A stretch of DNA of 51,397 bases from Russula earlei. Its lineage: Eukaryota; Basidiomycota; Agaricomycetes; Russulales; Russulaceae. Location: the NCBI GenBank assembly GCA_025769875.1, contig JAGFNK010000377.1:1-51397 (forward strand). Direction: 5' to 3'. The position numbers were made by a program, and so were the translations under genes. This document shows positions 31,665-41,930 of this stretch, in pieces (position 1 is the stretch's first letter; every line of letters begins with the position of its first letter). The notes below the pieces were generated by a model. That model did no database searches and was not told the origin of the DNA. It was given only the letters and a program-made list of their open reading frames with translations.

Positions 31665-33458
31665 TGTCAAGACACATACTGCTGATCACTAAGGACTCAG
31701 GAGCAGGTGGGCAAGGGTCGGAACAGATGGTACGCAGTGTAGGCAGCATTGAACAGGAGGACAAGCCAAATGACTAGAATGTACCAGATGGGGACTGGTA
31801 CGTGTTGCAGGAGGCAGCGGCGAAGAGCAGAGGGCAGTGCAGCAAAGGGGCTTTAAACAAGGCGGTCAGTGAAGAGTACCTTGAAGACAAGGAGGACTTT
31901 AAACTGAGCGGTCGCAGGTGAGTACCCAGGAAGATGAGAGTATCACAAATGGACAGTCTGACGACTGCCATGCTTCATTGGGGCTTATATACAGTGTACA
32001 GGGTCGATTACAAAGGACTGGAACTATTCTAGACCCTTTGGTACCATCCAATAGGACTACAGAGGCATAAACTTGCTTGTGTCAAGTTTCAGGCTTACTG
32101 AGCGCATTACTGATCATTGGGGAGCGATGACATCATTATGATGTCACTGTGGAGCGCTAAGTGAGCCTATGAGGTCACTGTGGAGTCACTCAGTCAGTTA
32201 TGATGTCATTGGTGTCAAGACTCACTGTTGAACTATCCAGTTCAAGAGTGAGGGGTAAGCTCAAAGACGAGTCGATAGACATCCAAGATGGCGTGGGCAA
32301 GAAGTAAAGTCCAGAGTAGTAACAAATACCAGAGAGGTACTGTTACCATGAGAGTAGAGCAATCACGCAGAGAGGAGGCCAGGATAGTCACAAGGGGACG
32401 GTCCTTAAAGGAGTATCCAAGGGGTGGAGAGTGCCATAAACAAATGGACAGTCTGAGGACTGTCCATTACTTTATTGAGTGCTTATATACTACAAGGGAA
32501 CTGCTAAATAGAGAACAAGTCATAACCTTGTTATCAAGCACAATAGAACGATGAGTAAGAAGTTGGAGTGTGCTTACTGAGCATGCTCAGTCATTCTCAG
32601 TAATCTGCTGAGTAAGAAGGCTTCTCCTGATGAGTAAGGGCTTTCATTGTCCACGTGTTTACTGTTCTAGTGCACGTGCGAGCACCTGATTCATTTTCTG
32701 TTAGTTAGTTTAGGGCCGGTCATTTGGGGACTTGTAGTTTGGTCAGGGAATAGCGTTATCTTATAAGGCCCTTATATAGTTCTATTAGGGTCCTTAGAGT
32801 CGACCCCAATACTCCTATTAAGGTCCTTAGTATTGCCTTCTAGTTCGTTCTATAGTCATTAGAGTTGGTCTAATAACGCGTTGTAGGGTCTTTGATACTA
32901 GGTTAGTACCTATTGTAGGGCACCTAGAGTTGTCCTAAAGGGTCCCTAGGAGGGCCCTAATACTGTCCTTTATTGCTAGAAGGGTTGCCATTGAGTGGGG
33001 CTTGCTGTATGTCAATTGTGCCGAGAATTGCTCACGCAACAATGCGCATGCGATATTGTGGACACCTCTACTCACCCCTTTTGCTCATGTAAACAGGGTG
33101 ACACCATAGAGGCTGGGTTTCCTCCTATAAGGAAGGGTCCTTCAAGGCCCTCTCCGGAGAATGGTTCATGACAATTGGAGCCTTGATGATGTCAGATGAG
33201 TTATGCAACAGTTTCTAAGAGTTTGTGCCACTGTTTCAGGTTCTTGGTGGCTGGGTGACCATGTGGCTGCCACGCGATGATTACCCGATTAGGAAATGGG
33301 TGCCTGGTCGTGTTATGGTGCCTTTGCAATAGCGATATCTTGCACCGCAGGAGGGATAGCCCAAGAAACGGAAGGGGGTTGGTAACGCAAGGTGAGAGAG
33401 GTCTCTCTTGAGTGGAACTGGACAATATACGACCAGTACCTGGCCTTGGTTCGTAATA
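31665..33458 (-). mobile_element. Solo LTR, family B (copy 4), carrying an LTR-E
   Basis: TGTCAAGACA to TTCGTAATA with perfect TSD acaga (31660-31664 and 33459-33463). Its own length is 828 bp without LTR-E copy 5 and one attgg. It interrupts the Cys/His-rich tail of the gypsy 1 extra frame. Confidence 0.9.
32213..33173 (-). mobile_element. Solo LTR, family E (copy 5)
   Basis: 961 bp, TGTCAAGACT...TTCATGACA, with perfect TSD attgg (32208-32212 and 33174-33178), nested in LTR-B copy 4. It carries the hairpin GGACAGTC...GACTGTCC near 32451. Confidence 0.93.
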
Positions 33459-33566
33459 ACAGAGGTTTCTGTCCTAGGGAAATGGGGTCCCAGAGTATGT
33501 GGCCAGAAGTCAAAGGCGATGAACTCCACAAGTTGGGCCCTGAGACCAATTAGTTCAGAGAACTAA

Positions 33567-33583
33567 GCATGAGGGGGGCATGA
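33567..33583 (+). other. Gypsy 1 polypurine tract
   Basis: gcatgaggggggcatga lies directly before the 3' LTR; the purine run would prime plus-strand DNA. It is 14 bp past the extra-frame stop. Confidence 0.7.
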
Positions 33584-34176
33584 TGTCATGAATTACCCCC
33601 TTGTCGGTTCGTCTCTAACCTTTTGTTATTGTTCTTCTCTGTCACCCTCATTCTCTTGGTTACCATTTCATCCCTTGATGTTGATAGTCCCTTATTGTTT
33701 CACCTGTTGTGTTTCATCTATTGTTCGAGTCCCTTTTGCTATTGGTTCACCTTTATCTATTGTTCCACATATAGTACTGTACAGCCTCACTACATACAGT
33801 ATTTAAGTGCCTGTAGAAGCTGGGGAATGCCCCAAGCTTAGCTTTGTCCCATTTCCTGTCACATCCCTTTACCCTGTACTGTCTCTCAAATCACAACTCA
33901 TGTTGTGCTGGCTTATACTCTGCTTGACTTGAGCTTGTCACAAGGAACCTTCATGTTCCTCTTCCTCCTTTGCCTCTCTCTCATCATCCTCCTCTTCTGT
34001 GAAACCAGGAGATCAACTCTGTCTGCAGACTGAGTCATTGTCTGACTCAGCCTTGAGACGCTAAACCCTTGATCTGGTCCCTTTGAGCCGGCCCCACTGA
34101 ACCCTTGAACCAAGTCACAGGGACTTGGCCCCACTGAACCCTGAGCTAACGCTCTAACGGCTGTGATGCCATAACA
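33584..34176 (+). repeat. 3' LTR of gypsy 1 (family A)
   Basis: 593 bp, TGTCATGAATTACC...GATGCCATAACA, followed by the TSD tgtcc. About 96 percent like the 5' LTR by hand count; differences are mostly C/T and G/A. Confidence 0.93.
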
Positions 34177-34416
34177 TGTCCAGAGCAGTACCAAATACCA
34201 AAGAGGTATTGTTACTGGAAGCATCAAGCAATTATGCAGGGAAGAGGCCAGAATGATCACAAGGGGACGGTCCTTAAAGGAGTATCCCAGGGGTTGAGAG
34301 TGCCATAAACAAATGGACAGTCTGAAGACTGTCTGCTATTTTTTTGAGCACTTATATACTACAAGAGAACTGCCTAATATGGAATAAGTCATAACCTTGT
34401 TATCAAGCACAATTGA

Positions 34417-35380
34417 TGTCAAGACTCACTGTTGAACAATCCAGTTCAAGAGCGAGGAGTTAGTTCAGAGTCGAGCCGATAGATGTCTAGGACAGCGTGG
34501 GCCAGGAGTAGAGTCCAGAGTAGTAACAAATACCAGAGAGGTATTGTTACTGTGAGAGTTGAGCAGTCACACAGAGAGGAGGCCAGGATGGTCACAAGGG
34601 GACGACCCTTAAAGGAGTATCCCAGAGATGGAGAGTGCCATAAACAAATGGACAGTCTAAGGACTGTCCGCTACTTTATTGAGTGCTTATATACTACAAG
34701 AGAACTGCTAAATAGGGAACAAGTCATAACCTTGTTATCAAGCACATTAGAGTGATGAGTAAGAAGTCGGAGTGCGCTTACTGAGCATGCTCAGTCATGC
34801 TCAGTAAGCTGCTGAGTAAGAAGGCTTCTTTTGATGAGTAAGAGCCTTCACTATCCACGTGTTCACTGCTTTAGTACACGTGCAAGCACCTGATTCATTT
34901 CCTGTTAGTTAGTTTAGGGCCGGTCAAATGAGGACTTGTACTCTGGTTTGGGGAATAGTGTTATCCTATAAGACCCCTTATATAGTTCTATTAGGGTCCT
35001 TAGAGTCGACCCTAATACTTCTATTAAGGTCCTTAGTATTGCCTTATGGTTCGTTCTATAGTTATTAGAGTTAGTCTAATAACACATTGCAGGGTCTTTG
35101 ATACTGTGTTAGTGTCTATTGTAGAGCACTTATAGTCGTCCTAAGGGGTCCCTAGGAAGGTCCTAGTATTGTCTTTTATTGCTAAAAGGGTTGCCTCTAA
35201 GTGGAGCTTGCTGTATGTTGATTGTGCCAAGAATTGCTTGTGCAACAATGCATGCGCGATATTGTGGACACCTCTACTCACCCCTTTTGCTCGAGTGAAC
35301 AGGGTGACACCATAGAGGCTGGGTTTCCTCCTATAAGGAAGGGTCCTTCAAGGGCCCTCTCTGGAGAATGGTTCATGACA
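34417..35380 (-). mobile_element. Solo LTR, family E (copy 6), nested in LTR-E copy 4
   Basis: 964 bp with a perfect TSD attga (34412-34416 and 35381-35385). It is the same family inserted into itself, which shows that family E was active at more than one time. Hairpin GGACAGTC-TAAG-GACTGTCC at 34650-34669. Confidence 0.94.
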
Positions 35381-35627
35381 ATTGATGGATGAGTAAGAAG
35401 TCAGAGTATGCTTACTGAGCATGCTCAGTCATGCTCAGTAAGCTGCTGAGTAAGAAGGCCTCTATTGATGAGTAAGAGTCTTTATGGTCCACATGTTCAC
35501 TGCTTTAGTACACATGCAAAGCACCTAATTCATTTACTGTTAGTTAGTTTAGGGCCTGTCATTTGAGGACTTGTAGTTTGGTTCCAAGAATAGAGTTGCT
35601 TATAAGGTCCCTTATATAGTTCTATTA

Positions 35628-37754
35628 CTGTCGTTTTCATGTGACCTTGCACTTGCCATTTTTAGATGTCATTTCAAGTGCAAAAATAAAACTGCTATAT
35701 CTCAACAGTTTGTCAACAGATTGCCTTGAAACTTTGACAGTAGAACCTTATATGTTGTATCTAGGTGCAACTAAAATATGGGAGCCTAATATTTAGTTCT
35801 TGAAATGTCAATTTTTGGGTGGTGACATGAGTGCAAAACTTTGAACTGCCATATCTCAACTGTTTCTGATCTGATTGACTTGAAACTTCGTCAGTGGGAT
35901 CCCATGTACTGTATCTAGGTGCAGCCCAAGAGTTGGGGTCTGATTCTTAGTTTTTGAAGTTTTGGTTTTTGGGTGTGATCTGAGTTCGAAATTTCGATCT
36001 GCCATATCTCAACTGTTTCTTGATAGATTGCCTTGAAATGTGGACTGTGGGACCTTATATACTGTATCTGGTTGCAGTGAAAATATGGGAGCCTAATATT
36101 CAGTTTTTGAAGTTTCAATTTTTGGGTGCCGAGCTGTGTGCGAAATTTCATACTGCCATGTCTCAACCATTTCTCAATGGATTGTCTTGAAACTTGGACA
36201 GTGGAACCTCATGTAGTGTAGCTAGATTTTTCACTTGTTGGATGTTCACGTTTTGGGGTGCCAACCCCAAGCATGATAATATTACATTATCCCTACAGCT
36301 GAATCCATCCATGATATGATATGACTATTACAACTGTACCGCACGAGAAGGGCACACTTAAGTTCATGGGGCTGGACAAGGACTGAGGGAAGAGTGAAAG
36401 AGACAAAATTGAAATGATGATGCAAGGCATGCGTCAAGGCAGCAATAGGCATCGGCATGGGTACATGTGTGTGTAGCTTCTTCAGTGAGTCTTCGGCCTC
36501 GCGCACGTGTGATCTCATCATCGCAAAGGGGGGTGTGCACATTCTGAGGTGTTGCCATGCATTGGAATGTGGGCACAGTGCAGGGAAGCAGGAGGGAGGA
36601 GTGTGCTTGCATCATGTGTCAAATGTGTCATCACGATGTGGTGTTGCCAGGTGTCGGCCATGTTGCTGATATTGCTGCTGCTGCTGTTGTTGTTGACATT
36701 GATCCTGGTGCTGTTGTCATGGCAGAGGCTGAGATGTGGTCGTTTGAGGCAATGGGGTGGCGAGAGGCAAGGGCATAGGCGATGGCATTATGGAAAGGTG
36801 TGAGCGTCTGAGGGAGTGACTTGCGTGTTGCTCGTGCTGTCATCTTGTGGGCACGGCGACGAGGTCTTCGCCACTGCAGGTGATGGCAGCGCTCATGGGT
36901 GAGGTCGTACATATGGATGGGGATGTGGTGGAAGGGGAGGAGTGGTGCGGCGTGGTGCTTGCATCGGCGACTTCTCCTGTGGCAACATCATGGTGGTGGC
37001 TGGTGATCTTTCTGCAGGGTGGCGTTGAGGTAATGATGGGGGGATGCTGGACATGCGGCAACTGCAGGGATGACGGGAGTGGGCGATGTGAAGGCATGAC
37101 ATTTCGGCAACCATACCCACTGTTACGGGGCAGGGTGGGGAACACGGCAGCGTGGGTTTTGCCTAGAGTCACATAGAAGTGCAGCTGTGTGCATGCATAC
37201 ATTGGGCAGCAGAGAGGTGATGTTGTGCCTGTTGAACCGGAACCTGAACGGATCAAAGAAGGTGAAGACCTTCATACAAGGTTCAAGATCCGCTCATAGA
37301 TGTTACGTGTTAAACAGAACTTTAGTATATGCGCTTATGGCAATAGGGTTATGCATACTACGCTATCTATCACAAGATGCAGCCTTATGCTGCATCTAGA
37401 ACGTTTCCACATCACGCGTCACTTAATGCGCGATATAGTGGACACCTGTAGTCACCTCTTTTCGACTTAGGAACAGCCCTGGGTCATAGAGGTATAAATA
37501 GCATACATGTAGACAAGTATACATATCGCTCTACACCCCAATATCACTTGAGCATTAGCACAACCTCTAAGGTAGGTTGCTTGGCCTGTTAGCTGCACTC
37601 TATGCTGTGCAACAGTGCCGGGCGGGAGAGCGGGTAAATGCGCACACACACCAAGGGGGTCCAGGGGGCGTGATCCATTCATTGTGAAGGGAAGTAGGAT
37701 GTTCACATCCTCAGAAAGCGCCAAAGAGTGTCCTGCTGGTGAGAAGGGACAAGC
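35628..37754 (+). repeat. Left inverted arm of foldback (holds LTR-G)
   Basis: Pairs with the right arm almost base for base. From the tip inward: imperfect units of about 150 bp (35.7-36.2 kb), then a more complex stretch, with a CTG/TTG triplet run at about 36671-36695, to the inner end gagaagggacaagc. Frames on either strand mirror those of the other arm and are not taken as genes. Confidence 0.87.
37230..37614 (+). mobile_element. Solo LTR, family G
   Basis: 385 bp, TGTTGAACCGG...TGTGCAACA, with perfect TSD gtgcc (37225-37229 and 37615-37619). The right arm shows the uninterrupted target near 38475. A tataaata box lies at 37493-37500. A block of about 60 bp (37430-37495) resembles the end region of LTR-E. 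Confidence 0.9.
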
Positions 37755-38155
37755 TATAAGAAAAGCACCAGGAGACCTATGTAGGAATAAGTTGGATTGC
37801 TTGTCTCTTCTCTCTCTTGTTTTCCTATCTGTAGTCTCGTATTCGCAATCGTGGTTCTGGATTTCCATTTGTGCAGTGCATGCTAGCACTTGGAGTGCTT
37901 ACTCGCACATTCTCACGCTATTTGAATCTACGTATTGCTTATCCAAGTGGTGGTGACATCGTGCGCGTACCTTTGGCTGATCCCACCCAGTCCGTATCAC
38001 CCAGGTCTCTGCTGGAGGCAACCACAACAGGAAGCAGGATGATTTGTATCAAATGATGGCAATCTGGGAGACCTTTGAAGAGACAGGTCTACTTCTAGCA
38101 TCCTCAACATCGGAGTCCAAGGCACCTCTGAACAATGTTGCTCTGGACACGTCGC
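37755..38155. other. Central loop of foldback
   Basis: 401 bp present once, between the arms. One frame reads YLNLRIAYPSGGDIVRVPLA and on to SLLEATTTGSRM with a possible upstream intron, but no family is recognised. It could be captured host sequence or the last trace of an internal gene. Confidence 0.45.
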
Positions 38156-40707
38156 GCTTGTCCCTTCTCACCGGCAAGACACTCTTCGGCACTTTCTGAG
38201 GATGTGAACATCCTACTTCCCTTCACGACGAATGGATCACGCCCCCTGGACCCCCTCGGTGCATGCAAACATTTACCCGCTCTCCCACCCGGCACAACAT
38301 CACCTCTCTGCTGCCCAACATATGCACGCACACAGCTGCACTTCTATGCAACTCCTCACTGGCAGGACACTCTTCAGCGCTTTCTGAGGATGTGAACATC
38401 CTACTTCCCTTCACAATGAATGGATCACGCCCCCTGGACCCCCTTGGTGTGTGCACGCATTTACCCGCTCTCCTGCCCGGCACGACATCACCTCTCTGCT
38501 GCCCAACGTATGCACGCACATAGCCATGCTTCTACACGACTCCAGGCAAAACCCACACCACCGCATTCCCCACCCTGCCCCGTAACAGTGGGTACGGTTG
38601 CCAAAATGTCACGCCTTCACATTGCCCACTCCCGTCGTCCCTGCGGTTCCCGCACATCCAGCATCACCCATCATTACCTTGATGCCGCCCTGCAGAAAGA
38701 TCACCAGCCGCCACCACGATGTCACCACAGGAGAAGTCACTGATGCAAGCACCACGCTGCACCACTCCTCCCCTTCCACTGCATCCCCATCCATATGTAC
38801 GACCTCACCCACGAGCGCTGCCATCACCTGCAGTGGCGAAGACCTTGTCGCCGCACCCATAAGATGACAGCATGAGCAACACGCAAGTCACCCCCTCAGA
38901 TGCTCATGCCTTTCCATAATGCCATCGCCGACACCCTTGCCTCTCACCACCCCATTGCCTCAAATGACCACATCTCAGCCTCTGCCATGACAACAGCACC
39001 AGGATCAATGTCAACAACAACAGCAGCAGCAGCAATATCAGCAACATGGCCGACACCTGGCAACACCACATCGCGATGACACATTTTACACACAATGCAA
39101 GCACACTCCTCCCTCCTGCTTCCCTGCACTGTGCCCGCGTTCCAACGCATGGCAACACCTCAGAATGTGCACACCCCCCTTTGCGACAATGAGATCACAT
39201 GCATGCAAGGCCGAAGACTCACTGAAGAAGCTACACACACATGTACCCATGCCGATGCCTATTGCTGCCTCAACGCATGCCTTGCATCATCATTTCAATT
39301 TTGTCTCTTTCACTCTTCCCTCAGTCCTTGTCCAGCCCCATGAACTTAAGTGTGCCCTTCTCACGCGGTACAGTTGTAATAGTCATATCATATCATGGAT
39401 GGATTCAGCTGTAGGGATAATGTAATATTATCATGCTTGGGGTTGGCACCCCAAAACGTGAACATCCAACAAGTGAAAAATCTAGCTACACTACATGAGG
39501 TTCCACTGTTCAAGTTTCAAGACAATCCATTGAGAAATGGTTGAGACATGGCAGTACAAAATTTCGCACACAGCTCAGCACCCAAAAATCAAAACTTCAA
39601 AAACTGAATATTAGGCTCCCATATTTTTGCTGCAACTAGATACAGGATATGTAACGGTGCATCGCGGCTGTAAGAGCATTAGCTCAAGGTTTGGTGGGGC
39701 CAAGTCCCTGTGACTTGGTTCAAGGGTTCAGTGGGGCTGGCTCAAGGAGACCGGTTCAATGGTTTAGCGTCTCAAGGCTGAGTCAGACAATGACTCAGTC
39801 CGCAGACAGAGTCGATCTCCTGGTTTCATAGAAGAGGAGGACGATGAGAGAGAGGCAAAGGAGGGAGAGGAACACAAGGGTTCCTTGAGGTGTGCTCAGG
39901 TCAAGCAAGGTGTAGGCCAGCACAAGCAAAGTTGCGATTTGAGAGAGAGTACAGGGCAAGGGATGCAACAGGAAATGGGACAAAGCTAAGCTTGGGACAT
40001 TCCCCAGCTTCTACAGGCACTTAAATACTGTATGTAGCAAGGCTGTACAGTACCATAAGCAGAACAATAGATAAAGGTGAGCCAATAGCAAAAGTAACTT
40101 TGACAATAGGTAAAATACAATAAGTGAAACACAATAAGTGAAACACAACAGATGAAACAATAAGGGACCATCAGCATCAAGGGATGAAACAATGACCAAG
40201 GGGACAAGGGCGATAAGGAGAACAATAACAAAAGGAATTATGGACGAACCGACAAGGGGGTAAATCACAACAGTATATAAGGTCCCACTGTCCACGTTTC
40301 AAGGCAATCTATTGAGAAACGGTTGAGATATGGCAGATCGAAATTTCAAACTCAGATCACACCCAAAAACCAAAACTTCAAAAACTAAGAATCAGACCCC
40401 AACTCTTGGGCTGCACCTAGATACAGTACATGGGATCCCACTGTCGAAGTTTCAAGTCAATTGGATCAGAAACAGTTGAGATATGGCAGTTCAAAGTTTT
40501 GCACTCATGTCACCACCCGAAAATCAACATTTCAAGAACTAAATATTAGGCTCCCATATTTTAGTTGCACCTAGATACAACATATAAGGTTCTACTGTCA
40601 AAGTTTCAAGGCAATCTGTTGAGAAACTGTTGAGATATAGCAGTTTTATTTTTGCACTTGAAATGACATCCAAAAATGGCAAGTGCAAGGTCACATGAAA
40701 ATGACAG
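38156..40707 (-). repeat. Right inverted arm of foldback (holds a solo LTR-A)
   Basis: Mirror of the left arm with one extra direct copy of about 188 bp at its inner end (units near 38165-38352 and 38353-38540). The outer 1.2 kb carries the ~150-bp units seen at 39.48, 39.63, 40.42 and 40.57 kb. Confidence 0.87.
39650..40272 (-). mobile_element. Solo LTR, family A (gypsy LTR), reverse, in foldback
   Basis: 623 bp, TGTAACGGTG...AATCACAACA, flanked by ggata (39645-39649) and gtata (40273-40277), a TSD with one change; the left arm shows the intact target gtata. It is the full-length gypsy LTR without internal sequence. Confidence 0.9.
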
Positions 40708-40965
40708 TAAGGTCCTTAGAGTCGACCCTAATACTTCTAGTAAGGTCCTTAGTATTGCTTTATAGTTCGTTCTATGGTTATTAGAGTTAGCCTAATAACA
40801 CCTTGTAGGGCTTCTAATGTCTTGTTAGAGTCTCTTGTAGAGCACTTAGAGTTGTCCTAAAGGGTCCTTAGAGAGGCTATAATACTGTTCTTTATTGCCC
40901 AAAGGGTTGCCATTAAGTGGGGCTTGCTGTATATCAATTGTGCCAAGAATCACTCATGTGACAAT

Positions 40966-41794
40966 TGTCAAGACACGTACTGCTGATCACTAAGGACTCA
41001 GGAGCCAGTGGGTAAGGATCAGAACAGACGGTACACAGCATAGACGGCATTGAGCAAGAGGATGAGCCAAATAACTGGAAGGTACCAGATGGGGACTGGT
41101 ATGTGTAGCAGGAGGCAGAGGCGAAGATGGGAGGCCAGTGCAGCAAGGGGGCTTTAAACAAGGCGGTCATTGAAGAGTACCATGGAGGCGAGGGGAATCT
41201 TTAAACTGAGCGGTCACAGGGGAGTACCCAGGAAGATGAGAGTATCACAAATGGATAGTCTGATGACTGCCATGCTTCATTGGGGCTTATATACAGTGTA
41301 CAGGGTCGATTAAAAAGAACTGGAGCTATTCTAGACCCTTTGGTACCATCCAATAGGACTACAGAGGCATAAACTTGCTTGTGTCAAGTTTCAGGCTTAC
41401 TGAGCGCATTACTGATCATTGTGGAGTGATGACATCATTATGATGTCACTGTGGAGCGCTTAGTGAGCCTATGAGGTCACTGTGGAGTCACTCAGTCAGC
41501 CATGATGTCATTGGAGCCTTGATGATGTCAGATGAGTTATGCAACAGTTTCTAAGAGTTTGTGCCGCTGTTTCGGGTTCTTGGTGGCTGGGTGACCATGT
41601 GGCTGCCACGCGATGATTACCCGATTAGGAAACAGGTGCCTGGTCGTGTTATAGTGCCTTTGCAATAGCGATATCTTGCACCGCAGGAGGGGTAGCCCAA
41701 GAAATGGAAGGGAGTTGGTAATGCAAAGTGAGAGAGGTCTATCTTGAGTGAAATAGGACAATATACGACCAGGACCTGGTCTTGGTTCGTAACA
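40966..41794 (-). mobile_element. Solo LTR, family B (copy 5)
   Basis: 829 bp, TGTCAAGACA...TTCGTAACA, with perfect TSD acaat (40961-40965 and 41795-41799), inserted in LTR-E copy 4. Confidence 0.94.
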
Positions 41795-41930
41795 ACAATG
41801 TGTGCACAATATTGTGGACACCTCTACTCACCCCTTTTGTCCATGTGAACTGGGTGGCACCATGGAGGCTGGGTTTCCTCTACTAAGGAAGGGTCCTTCA
41901 AGGACCCTCTCCAGGAAATGGTTCATGACA

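Larger units (their letters stand above)
30079..33553 (+). pseudogene. Gypsy 1 extra reading frame with second CCHC knuckle (LTR-B inside)
   Basis: Unrecognised protein encoded after the chromodomain, in the same frame as pol, from a possible ATG at 30079 (MSTTNPDLTES). Blocks seen: MATREQLFSRILSPGDF; a tga at 30376 also present in gypsy 2; Ser/Pro-rich linker; IKQEPLSPKVIQHIIDQRTF; LPWFVYEPYTHIPPFYIN; MLLGTMGRGEPAYGEKLI (to about 30900); a possible coiled coil (KVLEGKCASIQGALSVLQG); after a frameshift near 31150, a Ser/Pro linker; a knuckle CKHCNTRGHWNKDC (about 31553-31594); then HTNC...CILRRTHQSYRGFC, which continues after LTR-B to tag 33553, just before the polypurine tract. Gypsy 2 carries the same region up to the window edge. 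It could be a second nucleic-acid-binding structural protein; function is unknown. Confidence 0.75.
16278..34176 (+). mobile_element. Ty3/gypsy chromovirus 'gypsy 1' with nested Harbinger and LTR-B
   Basis: LTRs at 16278-16865 and 33584-34176 with a perfect TSD tgtcc (16273-16277 and 34177-34181). Inside, in order: gag, protease, RT, RNase H, integrase with chromodomain, and an extra reading frame. The Harbinger insertion at 21252 cuts integrase and the LTR-B at 31665 cuts the extra frame. Removing both leaves about 7.8 kb. By eye the LTRs differ at about 22 positions plus one small indel, nearly all transitions at CpG-type sites. The closest recognisable group is the Tf1/sushi-like chromoviruses. 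Confidence 0.93.
35628..40707. mobile_element. Foldback DNA element, Tc1/mariner-like ends, two nested solo LTRs
   Basis: Ends CTGTCGTTTTCATGTGACC and GGTCACATGAAAATGACAG are the tips of inverted arms: left 35628-37754 (about 1.7 kb without LTR-G) and right 38156-40707 (about 1.9 kb without LTR-A). The target in LTR-E copy 4, ctattagggtcc in sister copies, is duplicated as ta (35626-35627 and 40708-40709), the Tc1/mariner pattern. The outer arms match the right end of the mariner-like element at 1.7-3.5 kb. The 401-bp centre has no transposase, so this is non-autonomous. Without inserts it is about 4.1 kb. Confidence 0.88.
16178..41930 (-). mobile_element. Solo LTR, family E (copy 4), carrying four nested insertions
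   Basis: Pieces at 16178-16277, 34182-34416, 35386-35627, 40710-40965 and 41800-41930 join, after removing inserts and TSD copies, to a complete LTR-E of exactly 964 bp, the same as copies 1 and 6. The inserts are gypsy 1, LTR-E copy 6, the foldback and LTR-B copy 5. It interrupts copia C pol just upstream of RT. Confidence 0.92.

Noticed and set aside
36671..36695. CTG/TTG triplet run as a coding polyglutamine or polyleucine tract
   Set aside because: A short microsatellite within a foldback arm and mirrored in the other arm; no gene around it.
36282..39425. Many mirrored open frames in the foldback arms
   Set aside because: The same peptides appear on opposite strands in both arms because the arms are inverted copies. 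They lack starts, conserved motifs and continuity.
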